From assembly GCA_937872165.1 (NCBI GenBank), contig CALMOR010000069.1, forward strand, positions 1 through 7,493: a stretch of 7,493 nt of DNA, given 5' to 3'. The notes beneath the pieces are model-generated. The model had not been told where the DNA came from and did not search any database. It saw only the letters and a program-made list of their open reading frames with translations. This DNA is from an uncultured Burkholderiales bacterium (GTDB taxonomy: Bacteria; Pseudomonadota; Gammaproteobacteria; Burkholderiales; Burkholderiaceae_D). The translations under genes and the position numbers were made by a program. Shown piece after piece: positions 1-6,987 of this stretch (its first letter is position 1; each line of letters opens with the position of its first letter).

Positions 1-1358
1 CCGGCGACTTCCCGCGCCGCAGCCGGCAGGGCGACTTCGACCTGATGGCGTCGCCGGGCCAGCAGCGGCCCGGCGATCGTTCGCGCCGCGACGACGATCG
101 CTATCTGATGCTCGAAGCGTTGCTGTCCGCGCGCCGCACCCTCTACGTGAGCTGGTGCGGACGCAGCGCCCGCGACAACGCGATGCAGCCGCCGTCGGTC
201 CTGGTGTCGCAGCTGCGCGATTACCTCGAGACGTGCTGGCGCGGTCCGGAGGGTCGCGACGTGCTCGCGGACCGCACGACGGTCCATCCGCTGCAGCCGT
301 TCGCGCGCCGCTATTTCGAGAGCGGCGGGCTCGTCAGCTACGCGCGCGAGTGGCGCGTCGCGCACGGCGTTCCGCCGTCGCTCGAGGACGACGGCGCCGC
401 GCCGGCCTTCGACGCGATCGACCGGCCGCTGACGATCGGCATGCTCGCGAGCTTCCTGCGCAATCCCGCACGCGAATTCTTCCGCGCTCGCCTCGCGGTG
501 CATCCGGTAGACGACGAGGCGTCGGTCGACGACGACGAGGCGTTCACGCTCGACGGGCTCGAACGCTACGGCCTGCGCAACGCGTTGCTCGCCGATCCCG
601 ACACGGCCCTGCGCGACGGGACGACCGCCATGGTCGCGGACCGGCTGCGTCGCCTGCGCGGGTCCGGTCGCCTGCCGCTCTTCGAACTCGGCGCGCAGGT
701 CGAGGACGACATGGGCTCCGTCGTCGGCCCGATGCTGCGACGCTGGGTCGAGTTCCAGCGAGCGTTCCCCGACGCGGCCGCGCGCCAGCCGCTGCGCTTC
801 GCGTCGATCGACGCGATCGTCGACGACTGGCTCGACGGTCTGCGCTCGGACGGCACGCGCGTCGTACGCGCGTCGATGACGCCGTCGAAGGTCCTCGATG
901 CGAAGGGGGGACGGCTCCGGGTGGATCGCCTGCTCGACGCGTGGGTGCGCACGCTCGTCGCAAGCGCCTGCGATCGGCCCGCGCACGGCTTCGTCATCGG
1001 TTGCGATGCGACCCTGCGGCTGCGGCCCATCGACGGCGACGTCGCTCGACAGACGTTGTCCGACCTGATCGATGCCTGGCGCGAAGGAATGGCGCAGGCG
1101 CTGCCGTTCGCGCAGCGGACCGCGCTCGCCTTCGTCACCGATCCCTCGCGCGGGCGCGAGGTCTACGACGGCGACTTCACGGTCCGGGAAGGCGAAGGCC
1201 GCGAGTTCAGCCTCGCGCGGCTGTGGCCGGACTTCGAGGCCCTGACCGCGGACGGACGCTTCGCGTCGTACCCGCGCCGTCTCTTCGAGCCGATGACGCG
1301 CTGGGTCGCGGCCGACGTCGACCTTCTCGCGGCGGACGCCCCGCTCGCGATCGTCTGA
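1..1358 (+). CDS. recC: RecC, exonuclease V gamma subunit (5'-truncated by window)
   Basis: This is the last ~451 residues of RecC, the RecBCD subunit that splits the duplex, threads the two strands to RecB and RecD, and scans for Chi. The frame is open from base 3 to the TGA at 1356-1358; the real start is upstream, and the ATG at 45 is internal (preceded in frame by GDFDL). The diagnostic block GDRSRRDDDRY lies at 72-104, followed by LMLEALLSARRTLYVSW. From memory of E. coli RecC (1122 aa), the Asp of GDRSRR matches D705, one of the residues reported for Chi recognition. Further family landmarks are LRNPAREFFRARL, FTLDGLERYGLRNALL, LIDAWREGM and the terminal YDGDFTVREGEGREF. The final domain has a degenerate PD-(D/E)XK nuclease-like fold in the family, which contacts RecD. 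From GDRSRR to the end is 428 residues, against about 419 in E. coli, so the tail looks complete. It leads directly into recB. Confidence 0.97.
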   Translation, partial: GDFPRRSRQGDFDLMASPGQQRPGDRSRRDDDRYLMLEALLSARRTLYVSWCGRSARDNAMQPPSVLVSQLRDYLETCWRGPEGRDVLADRTTVHPLQPFARRYFESGGLVSYAREWRVAHGVPPSLEDDGAAPAFDAIDRPLTIGMLASFLRNPAREFFRARLAVHPVDDEASVDDDEAFTLDGLERYGLRNALLADPDTALRDGTTAMVADRLRRLRGSGRLPLFELGAQVEDDMGSVVGPMLRRWVEFQRAFPDAAARQPLRFASIDAIVDDWLDGLRSDGTRVVRASMTPSKVLDAKGGRLRVDRLLDAWVRTLVASACDRPAHGFVIGCDATLRLRPIDGDVARQTLSDLIDAWREGMAQALPFAQRTALAFVTDPSRGREVYDGDFTVREGEGREFSLARLWPDFEALTADGRFASYPRRLFEPMTRWVAADVDLLAADAPLAIV

Positions 1359-1375
1359 TGGCGGCCGTCCGATGA
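1358..1375 (+). promoter_or_regulatory. Five-codon minicistron (MAAVR) bridging the recC stop and recB start
   Basis: The recC stop TGA (1356-1358) shares its last base with an ATG at 1358-1360. That frame reads Met-Ala-Ala-Val-Arg and stops at TGA 1373-1375, which overlaps the recB ATG (1372-1374) as ATGA. The arrangement is seen directly. Inference: ribosomes ending recC could reinitiate on the mini-frame and again on recB, which would explain how recB is translated without a convincing Shine-Dalgarno sequence (only a weak GGCGG at 1360-1364). It may equally be chance in GC-rich sequence; a stable or functional pentapeptide is not claimed. Confidence 0.35.
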
Positions 1376-4300
1376 CCCGATCGCTCGAGCCGCTCTCGTT
1401 CCCGTTGCGAGGCAGTCGCCTGATCGAGGCGAGCGCGGGGACCGGCAAGACCTGGACCATCGCGTCGCTCTATCTGCGCCTCGTGCTCGGTCATGGCGGC
1501 GAGGCGGCGTTCGCGCGGACGCTCGCGCCGCACGAGATCCTCGTGATGACTTTCACGCGCGCCGCGACGCGCGAGCTGTCGGACCGCATCCGGTCGCGGC
1601 TCGTCGATGCGGCGCGCGGCTTCCGCGATGCGGCCCGGATCGCGAACGACGATGCGCTGCTGCGGGAGCTGCTCGCCGCCTATCCCGACGAGGCCGCGCG
1701 CGAGACGGCCGCATGGCGTCTCTCGACGGCGGCCGAAGCGATGGACGACGCCGCGATCTTCACCATCGATGCATGGGTGCAGCGCATGCTGCGCGAGCAC
1801 GCGTTCGACAGCGGCAGCCTGTTCGACGAGGAACTGCAGCCCGACGACGAGGCGATGCTCGTCGAAGCGACCCGCGACTACTGGCGGCAGCAGGTCTATC
1901 CGCTGGGTCGCGACGCGGTCGACGACATCACGACCGTATGGCGCGACGTCGACGCGCTGCTGGCCGACGTTCGCCTCCTGATGCGCTACATCGATGCGTC
2001 GTCCGAGAACGACGAGTCGCTGGGCATGGTCTGGCGGCGTGGCCGCGACGCGCGGCGGGCGGTGCTCGAGAGCGTCCGCGACGGATGGGCCGAACGCATC
2101 GAGGCGATCCGGACCTGGGTGCGGGAACAGCTGGCGTCGCCGGGCCATCCCTTCGTCGGCACGCGTTTCCAGACCGGACGAACCGACGGCTGGCTCGATG
2201 AGCTCCTGCGCTGGTTGTCGGCGCCCGACGGGACGCCGTTCCCGTGGAAGGCGGCCATCCATCGGCTCTCGCGCGAAGGTCTGCACGAGTCGCTGAAGCC
2301 GGGACGGACGGTCGACGTGCCGTCGCTGTTCGACGACCTCCAGGCGCGGATCGCGACCGTGCTGGCGTTGCCGGACACGACCGAAGCGCTGCGTCGTCAC
2401 GCGGCCGCCGGCGTCGGCGCCCGACTGCGAAGCCTGAAGCACCGGGCCGGCGCGTTCGGCTTCGACGACCTGCTCGCGCGTCTCGACGAGGCGCTCGCGG
2501 GGCCGAACGGCGAGCGTCTGCGCGGGCGCATCGTCGCGCAGTATCCGGTCGCGATGATCGACGAGTTCCAGGACACGTCGCCTCGTCAGTACCGCATCTT
2601 CGATCGCCTGTACCGCATCGCCGACGACGACGCCGCCACCGCGCTGCTGCTGATCGGCGATCCCAAGCAGTCGATCTACGGCTTTCGCGGCGCCGATATC
2701 CAGAGCTACCTGCAGGCGCGCACGGCGACGGCGGATCGCCACTACCTGCTGACGACCAACTGGCGTGCGACCGCCGGTCTCGTCGCTGCGATCGACCATC
2801 TCTTCGGGCAGGCCGAGGCGCGCGACGGCAGCGCGTTCCGCTTCGCTCGCGAGGACGAAACGTCGGAGTGGCCGTTGCCCTTCCATCCGGTCGATGCGCG
2901 GGGAAGGAGCGAGGCTCTCTTCGATGCGCGCGGTCCGATCGCCGCGCTGACCATCGCGCACGACGACGAGCTCGCGGCGAGGCGCGACGTGCAACGCCGC
3001 TTCGCCGAGCGTTGCGCCGAGCACATCGCGACGTCGCTCGTCGACGAACGCGCCGGCTTCGTCGATGCGACGGGCGGCTTCGCGCGATTGAAGCCCGCCG
3101 ACATCACGGTGCTGGTCCGCGACCGCTCCGAAGCGGCCTCGGTGCGGGCGTCGCTGCAACGTAGACGCATCGCATCGGCGTTCCTGTCGGACCAGGACTC
3201 GGTCTTCGCGACCGACGAGGCGCGCGATCTGCTGCACTGGCTGCGGGCGGTGGCGAACCCGATGGACGCGCGCCGTGCGAGGGTCGCCTTCGCGACGACG
3301 CTGGTCGACCTTCCGCTCGCGGCGCTCGCCGCATCGGGACACGACGACGTGGCCTTCGAGGCGCGGCTCGACGCGCTGAAGACGCTGAACGCGGAGTGGC
3401 GACGCCAGGGCGTCCTGCCGATGCTTCGGCGGAGCCTCCACCTGCTCGACCTGCCGGCCCGCTGGCTCGCGCGCGCCGACGGCGAACGCAAGCTCACCAA
3501 CGTGCTGCACCTGGCCGAACTGCTGCAGGCCGCGAGCCTGCATCTCGACGGCGAGCAGGCGCTGATCCGCTGGCTCGCGGACCAGATCGGGCTCGGCGGA
3601 AGACGTGCGGACGAACAGATCCTGCGTCTCGAGAGCGACGCCGAACTCGTCCGGGTCGTCACGATCCACAGCGCGAAGGGACTCGAGTACCCGATCGTCT
3701 ACGTGCCGTTCGCGTGCAGCTATCGACGGAAGAAATGGAACGACGGCGACGTCGCCGTCCTGCCGGACGGCGAAGGCGGACATCGGCTCGTCTTCGATGT
3801 CGACGACGACGACAGGGCGGCGGCGGACCTCGAGCAGCGGCAGGAGGAGATGCGGCTGCTGTACGTCGCGCTGACCCGTGCGCGGCATGCGCTGTGGCTT
3901 GGGGTCGCTCCGCTGAAGGACGGCAACGGCGATCGCTGCGCGTTCCATCGCAGCGCGTTCGGCTGGTTGATCGGCGGCGACACGCCGCTCGGCGAGAGCG
4001 ACATCGCGGCCCGGCTGCATCGCGTGTTCGACGGGCAGCGCGACGTGCGGCTGGTCGCCGTGGACGGCGAGACCGGACGAACGACGTACCGGCCTGCGGC
4101 GGCGCCGCCGCTGATCGATCGGCCCGCCTATGCGGCAGGCTTCGAGCGCGACTGGTCGATCGGCAGCTTCTCGGCCTTCGTCCGCGATCTCTCGCGCGTC
4201 CCGGCCGTCGCGGCGATCGTGGCTCCCGCGGTCGAGGAGGAATTGCTGTCGGGTCCGGACGAAGAAGCCGAGGCGGATACCGAGCCGGCGGTCCCGTCGG

Positions 4301-5031
4301 ACGCGCCGCGGCATCGTTTCCCGCGCGGTGCGCTGGCCGGCAACTTCCTGCACGACCAGCTCGAGTGGCTCGCTGCGCATCGCTTCGCGCTGGCGACGGA
4401 CCCGTCGCTGCGCGATCAACTCGCGCGTCGCTGCGAGCGCCAGGGTTGGGGATCGCGCGCGCACGATGTCGTGAGCTGGATGAGCGAGATCGTGACCACG
4501 ACGCTCCCGCCGATCGGCCGCGCACTCGACGCGTTGCCCCGCATCGTCCCCGAGATGGAGTTCTGGTTCCCGAGCGAAGGCGTCGACGCGCGGCGCATGG
4601 ATCGGCTGTGCCGCGAGCACCTGCTCGACGGTCGCGAGCGGCCGGCGCTCCCGGACCGGACGCTGCGCGGCATGCTGATGGGCTTCGCCGATCTCGTGTT
4701 CGAGGTCGACGGCCGTTACTGGGTCCTCGACTACAAGTCCAACGCGCTCGGGCGCGACGACGACGACTACACGGCCGACGCGCTGGCCGCATCGATGGCC
4801 CACCATCGCTACGACGTGCAGAGCGCGATCTACCTGCTCGCCCTGCACCGGCTGCTGCGACAACGGCTCGGCGCCGGCTACGACCCCGCGCGTCGACTCG
4901 GCGGCGCGCTCTATCTGTTCGTGCGCGGCATCGGGGGGCCGCGCGCCGGATGCCACGTCGTCGAGCCGCCGCTGGCGCTGCTCGACGCGCTCGACGCGGC
5001 GCTCGGCTCGCGCGAGGGGATGCCGTCGTGA
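1372..5031 (+). CDS. recB: RecB, exonuclease V beta subunit: 3'->5' helicase plus nuclease
   Basis: Complete RecB (1219 aa; E. coli 1180), an SF1A UvrD-like helicase fused to the only active nuclease domain of RecBCD. Helicase motifs in order: Walker A ASAGTGKT 20-27 (K26), Ia TFTRAATREL 60-69, II IDEFQDT 396-402 (D397, E398), III GDPKQSIYGFRGADI 429-443, IV TTNWRAT 461-467, V IHSAKGLEYP 765-774, VI EEMRLLYVALTRAR 825-838. An acidic, Pro-rich tether (about 954-990) leads to the nuclease domain, where H994 (FLHDQLEW), D1107 (GFADLVF), D1120 and K1122 (LDYKSN) match E. coli H956, D1067, D1080 and K1082; the 13-residue gap between the two Asp residues is conserved. QSAIY at 1150-1154 is the usual following RecB-family QxxxY element. 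The ATG at 1372 puts Walker A where the family has it. It lies 13 bases after recC and its stop overlaps the recD start. All key residues are present, so it should be active in unwinding, degradation and RecA loading. Confidence 0.99.
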   Translation: MTRSLEPLSFPLRGSRLIEASAGTGKTWTIASLYLRLVLGHGGEAAFARTLAPHEILVMTFTRAATRELSDRIRSRLVDAARGFRDAARIANDDALLRELLAAYPDEAARETAAWRLSTAAEAMDDAAIFTIDAWVQRMLREHAFDSGSLFDEELQPDDEAMLVEATRDYWRQQVYPLGRDAVDDITTVWRDVDALLADVRLLMRYIDASSENDESLGMVWRRGRDARRAVLESVRDGWAERIEAIRTWVREQLASPGHPFVGTRFQTGRTDGWLDELLRWLSAPDGTPFPWKAAIHRLSREGLHESLKPGRTVDVPSLFDDLQARIATVLALPDTTEALRRHAAAGVGARLRSLKHRAGAFGFDDLLARLDEALAGPNGERLRGRIVAQYPVAMIDEFQDTSPRQYRIFDRLYRIADDDAATALLLIGDPKQSIYGFRGADIQSYLQARTATADRHYLLTTNWRATAGLVAAIDHLFGQAEARDGSAFRFAREDETSEWPLPFHPVDARGRSEALFDARGPIAALTIAHDDELAARRDVQRRFAERCAEHIATSLVDERAGFVDATGGFARLKPADITVLVRDRSEAASVRASLQRRRIASAFLSDQDSVFATDEARDLLHWLRAVANPMDARRARVAFATTLVDLPLAALAASGHDDVAFEARLDALKTLNAEWRRQGVLPMLRRSLHLLDLPARWLARADGERKLTNVLHLAELLQAASLHLDGEQALIRWLADQIGLGGRRADEQILRLESDAELVRVVTIHSAKGLEYPIVYVPFACSYRRKKWNDGDVAVLPDGEGGHRLVFDVDDDDRAAADLEQRQEEMRLLYVALTRARHALWLGVAPLKDGNGDRCAFHRSAFGWLIGGDTPLGESDIAARLHRVFDGQRDVRLVAVDGETGRTTYRPAAAPPLIDRPAYAAGFERDWSIGSFSAFVRDLSRVPAVAAIVAPAVEEELLSGPDEEAEADTEPAVPSDAPRHRFPRGALAGNFLHDQLEWLAAHRFALATDPSLRDQLARRCERQGWGSRAHDVVSWMSEIVTTTLPPIGRALDALPRIVPEMEFWFPSEGVDARRMDRLCREHLLDGRERPALPDRTLRGMLMGFADLVFEVDGRYWVLDYKSNALGRDDDDYTADALAASMAHHRYDVQSAIYLLALHRLLRQRLGAGYDPARRLGGALYLFVRGIGGPRAGCHVVEPPLALLDALDAALGSREGMPS
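1441..1458 (+). repeat. 18-bp direct repeat, copy 1 (RecB Walker A)
   Basis: ACCGGCAAGACCTGGACC encodes TGKTWT (RecB residues 24-29) and recurs exactly at 5631-5648 in recD. The flanking bases differ on both sides, so identity is exactly 18 bases. It most likely reflects the same ATP-binding motif written with the same biased codons, not a mobile repeat. Confidence 0.9.
5014..5019 (+). promoter_or_regulatory. Ribosome binding site deciding the recD GTG start
   Basis: GAGGGG lies inside the last codons of recB, eight bases before the GTG at 5028. It is a purine-rich anti-Shine-Dalgarno match (GAGG core) and supports GTG 5028 as the recD start even though the frame stays open far upstream. The GTGA overlap (5028-5031) with the recB stop also favours coupled translation. 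Confidence 0.65.
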
Positions 5032-6980
5032 ACGAAGCGGCCGCGACGCGAAGGCTGGTGCTGCAGGCCGTCGACGAGTGGAGCGAACGCGGCTGGTTGC
5101 GGCGGCTCGACGCGGCCTTCGCACGTTTCGTCGCGGACCTCTGTCCGGCGGCCGAGGGGCCTGCACTCCTCGCCGTCGCATTGCTCGCCAACGTCGAGGG
5201 TCAGGGCCATGCCTGCATCGTGCTCGACGAAGTGTTCACGGAGCGCGACCGGCTGCTCGGGTGGGGCGACGACGCGCTGCGGGCGCTCGCGCGGACGATG
5301 GACGCGTTGCCGTCCGGCTCCGACGCGTGGGCCGAAGCCCTCGGGCGCTGCGACGCGGTCGATGTCGGCGCCGTCGAAGGTCGCCGGCCGCTCGTCCTGC
5401 ATGGAAAGACTCTTTACCTGCGGCGTTACTGGACCCACGAGCGCCGCGTCGCCGCCGATGTCGCCCGGCGCTGCCGCTCGCTGGACACGGTCGACGAGGC
5501 CGGCGCGCGTCGCTGGCTCGATCGGCTGTTCCCGGTCGGCGACGGACCGGCCGCGCCGGTCGACTGGCAGAAGATCGCGTGCGCGATGGTGCTGCGGGGC
5601 CGCTTCACGATCGTCACCGGCGGACCCGGCACCGGCAAGACCTGGACCGCCGCGCGTTGCCTCGCGCTGCTGTTCGCGATGGCCGACGACCCGGCATCGC
5701 TGCGCGTCGCGCTCGCGGCACCGACCGGCAAGGCGGCGGCCCGCCTGCGCCAGTCGATCGAGGCGGCGCTCGATTCCCTTCGGGCCTCGCTTGGCGACGC
5801 GTTCCCGCTCGGCGACCTCGCGGCCCGCGTCGGGCCCGCGCGAACGCTCCACGCGTTGCTCGGCACGCGGCCCGGTACCCGCCGCTTCCGTCACGACGCG
5901 GCCGATCCGCTCGACGTCGACGTGGTCGTCGTCGACGAAGCGTCGATGATCCAGGTCGAGATGATGGACGCGCTGCTCGCCGCGCTGCCCGCGACGACCC
6001 GCGTCGTGCTGCTCGGCGACAAGGACCAGCTCGCGTCGGTGGAGGCCGGCGCGGTGCTGGGCGAGCTGTGCCGCGACGCGGAGGCCGGTCGCTACCGGCC
6101 CGAGACGCTCCGCTACGTCGAGGCCGTGTGCGGCGAGCGCCTGCCCGACGAGCTGGCCGATCCGGCGGGATCGGCGCTCGCGCAGCGCATCGTCGTGCTG
6201 CGCAGGAGCCAGCGCTTCGACGGCGACATCGGAGCGCTCGCGAAGGCGGTCAACCTCGGCGACGCGGACGAGGCCGACCGCGTCTTCGCGACGCGAACCG
6301 GCGGATCGGCGCGACGCGTCCTGGCCGCCTCGCCGAGCACGGTGACCGAGCTCGCGAGCCGCGGCTATCGCGACTATCTCGACCTCGTGCGGCGCCGGGC
6401 CGGCGGGGACCACGACGCCTGGGTGAGCGACGTGCTGCGGGCCTTCGAAGGTTTCCGCGTGCTGTGCGCGGTGCGCGACGGCGAGTGGGGCGTGCGCGCC
6501 GTCAACGACGCGATCCGCGCGCGGCTGGCCGAAGACCGGCGCGTGGCGGCGGACGGCGAATGGTACGAAGGCCGGCCGGTGCTGGTCACCCGCAACGATG
6601 CCGCGCTGGGCGTCCACAACGGCGACGTCGGCGTCGTGCTGCGATGCGCCCCGGACGACGGCCTCCGCGCGTGCTTCGTCGACGGCGGTGGCTTCCGGTC
6701 GGTCGGCGTCGGCCGCCTCGACCAGGTCGAGAGCGCGTTCGCGATGACGGTCCACAAGGCCCAGGGATCGGAGTTCGACCACACGGTGCTGGTCCTGCCG
6801 CCCCGCCCGAGTCCGGTCGCGACGCGCGAACTGGTCTATACCGGCATCACGCGCGCCCGCTCCGCCTTCACGCTGGTCGCGGCCGATCGCGACGCGATGA
6901 CGGCCGCGATCGCGAGGTCCACGCGCCGTGCGAGCGGCCTCTTCGGCTTCGTGGAAGAGGACGACGCGCCGCCGTGTTGA
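5028..6980 (+). CDS. recD: RecD, exonuclease V alpha subunit: 5'->3' helicase
   Basis: Complete RecD (650 aa from GTG; E. coli 608), the SF1B fast motor of RecBCD, which translocates on the 5'-ended strand. The N-terminal ~190 residues are the RecC-binding domain, with LYLRRYWTHERRVA and WQKIACAMVL matching the family. Helicase motifs: Walker A GGPGTGKT 198-205 (K204; E. coli K177), Ia AAPTGKAAARL 230-240, TLHALLG, II VDEASMI 302-308 (D303, E304), III GDKDQLASVEAGAVLGEL from 330, IV LRRSQRF 391-397, NDAALGVHNGDVG 523-535, V TVHKAQGSEFDH 574-585 and VI ELVYTGITRAR 601-611. The start is a GTG overlapping the recB stop as GTGA, with GAGGGG eight bases upstream. The frame is open well into recB, but upstream translation is Arg-rich and unlike RecD. 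Extra length compared with E. coli is spread over the N-domain and the stretch after motif III (about residues 349-386). It is the last gene of the block and ends four bases before a convergent gene. Confidence 0.98.
   Translation: MNEAAATRRLVLQAVDEWSERGWLRRLDAAFARFVADLCPAAEGPALLAVALLANVEGQGHACIVLDEVFTERDRLLGWGDDALRALARTMDALPSGSDAWAEALGRCDAVDVGAVEGRRPLVLHGKTLYLRRYWTHERRVAADVARRCRSLDTVDEAGARRWLDRLFPVGDGPAAPVDWQKIACAMVLRGRFTIVTGGPGTGKTWTAARCLALLFAMADDPASLRVALAAPTGKAAARLRQSIEAALDSLRASLGDAFPLGDLAARVGPARTLHALLGTRPGTRRFRHDAADPLDVDVVVVDEASMIQVEMMDALLAALPATTRVVLLGDKDQLASVEAGAVLGELCRDAEAGRYRPETLRYVEAVCGERLPDELADPAGSALAQRIVVLRRSQRFDGDIGALAKAVNLGDADEADRVFATRTGGSARRVLAASPSTVTELASRGYRDYLDLVRRRAGGDHDAWVSDVLRAFEGFRVLCAVRDGEWGVRAVNDAIRARLAEDRRVAADGEWYEGRPVLVTRNDAALGVHNGDVGVVLRCAPDDGLRACFVDGGGFRSVGVGRLDQVESAFAMTVHKAQGSEFDHTVLVLPPRPSPVATRELVYTGITRARSAFTLVAADRDAMTAAIARSTRRASGLFGFVEEDDAPPC
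5631..5648 (+). repeat. 18-bp direct repeat, copy 2 (RecD Walker A)
   Basis: This is the exact second copy of the sequence at 1441-1458, encoding TGKTWT (RecD residues 202-207). The copies lie 4190 bp apart in the same orientation. Both reading frames use identical codons for the six residues. Confidence 0.9.
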
Positions 6981-6987
6981 CGCGTCA
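6978..6987. repeat. 10-bp perfect palindrome holding both convergent stop codons
   Basis: TGACGCGTCA is its own reverse complement. Its left TGA is the recD stop, its right TCA is the stop of the convergent ABC gene read on the other strand, and the four-base intergenic gap CGCG is the centre. The next base pair outward (T6977/C6988) breaks the symmetry. There is no U-tract on either strand and the stem would be short, so it is not a standard intrinsic terminator. Confidence 0.85.

Noticed and set aside
3396..5027. Upstream extension of the recD frame, suggesting a 1194-residue protein
   Set aside because: The extra part overlaps the conserved RecB helicase and nuclease domains, is Arg-rich and motif-free, and RecD homology begins just after GTG 5028.
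151..5061. Chi-like octamers GCTGGTGC at 151-158 and 5054-5061
   Set aside because: They differ from E. coli Chi (GCTGGTGG) at the last base, and no exact copy was seen on either strand by eye. The Chi of this lineage is unknown, and such octamers are expected by chance in GC-rich coding DNA.
1207..5181. 1324-codon open frame on the - strand opposite recB
   Set aside because: It is in codon register with recB and exists only because recB lacks TTA, CTA and TCA codons. The translation is low-complexity Arg/Ala/Val-rich and shows no family motif, whereas RecB on the + strand has every expected motif.
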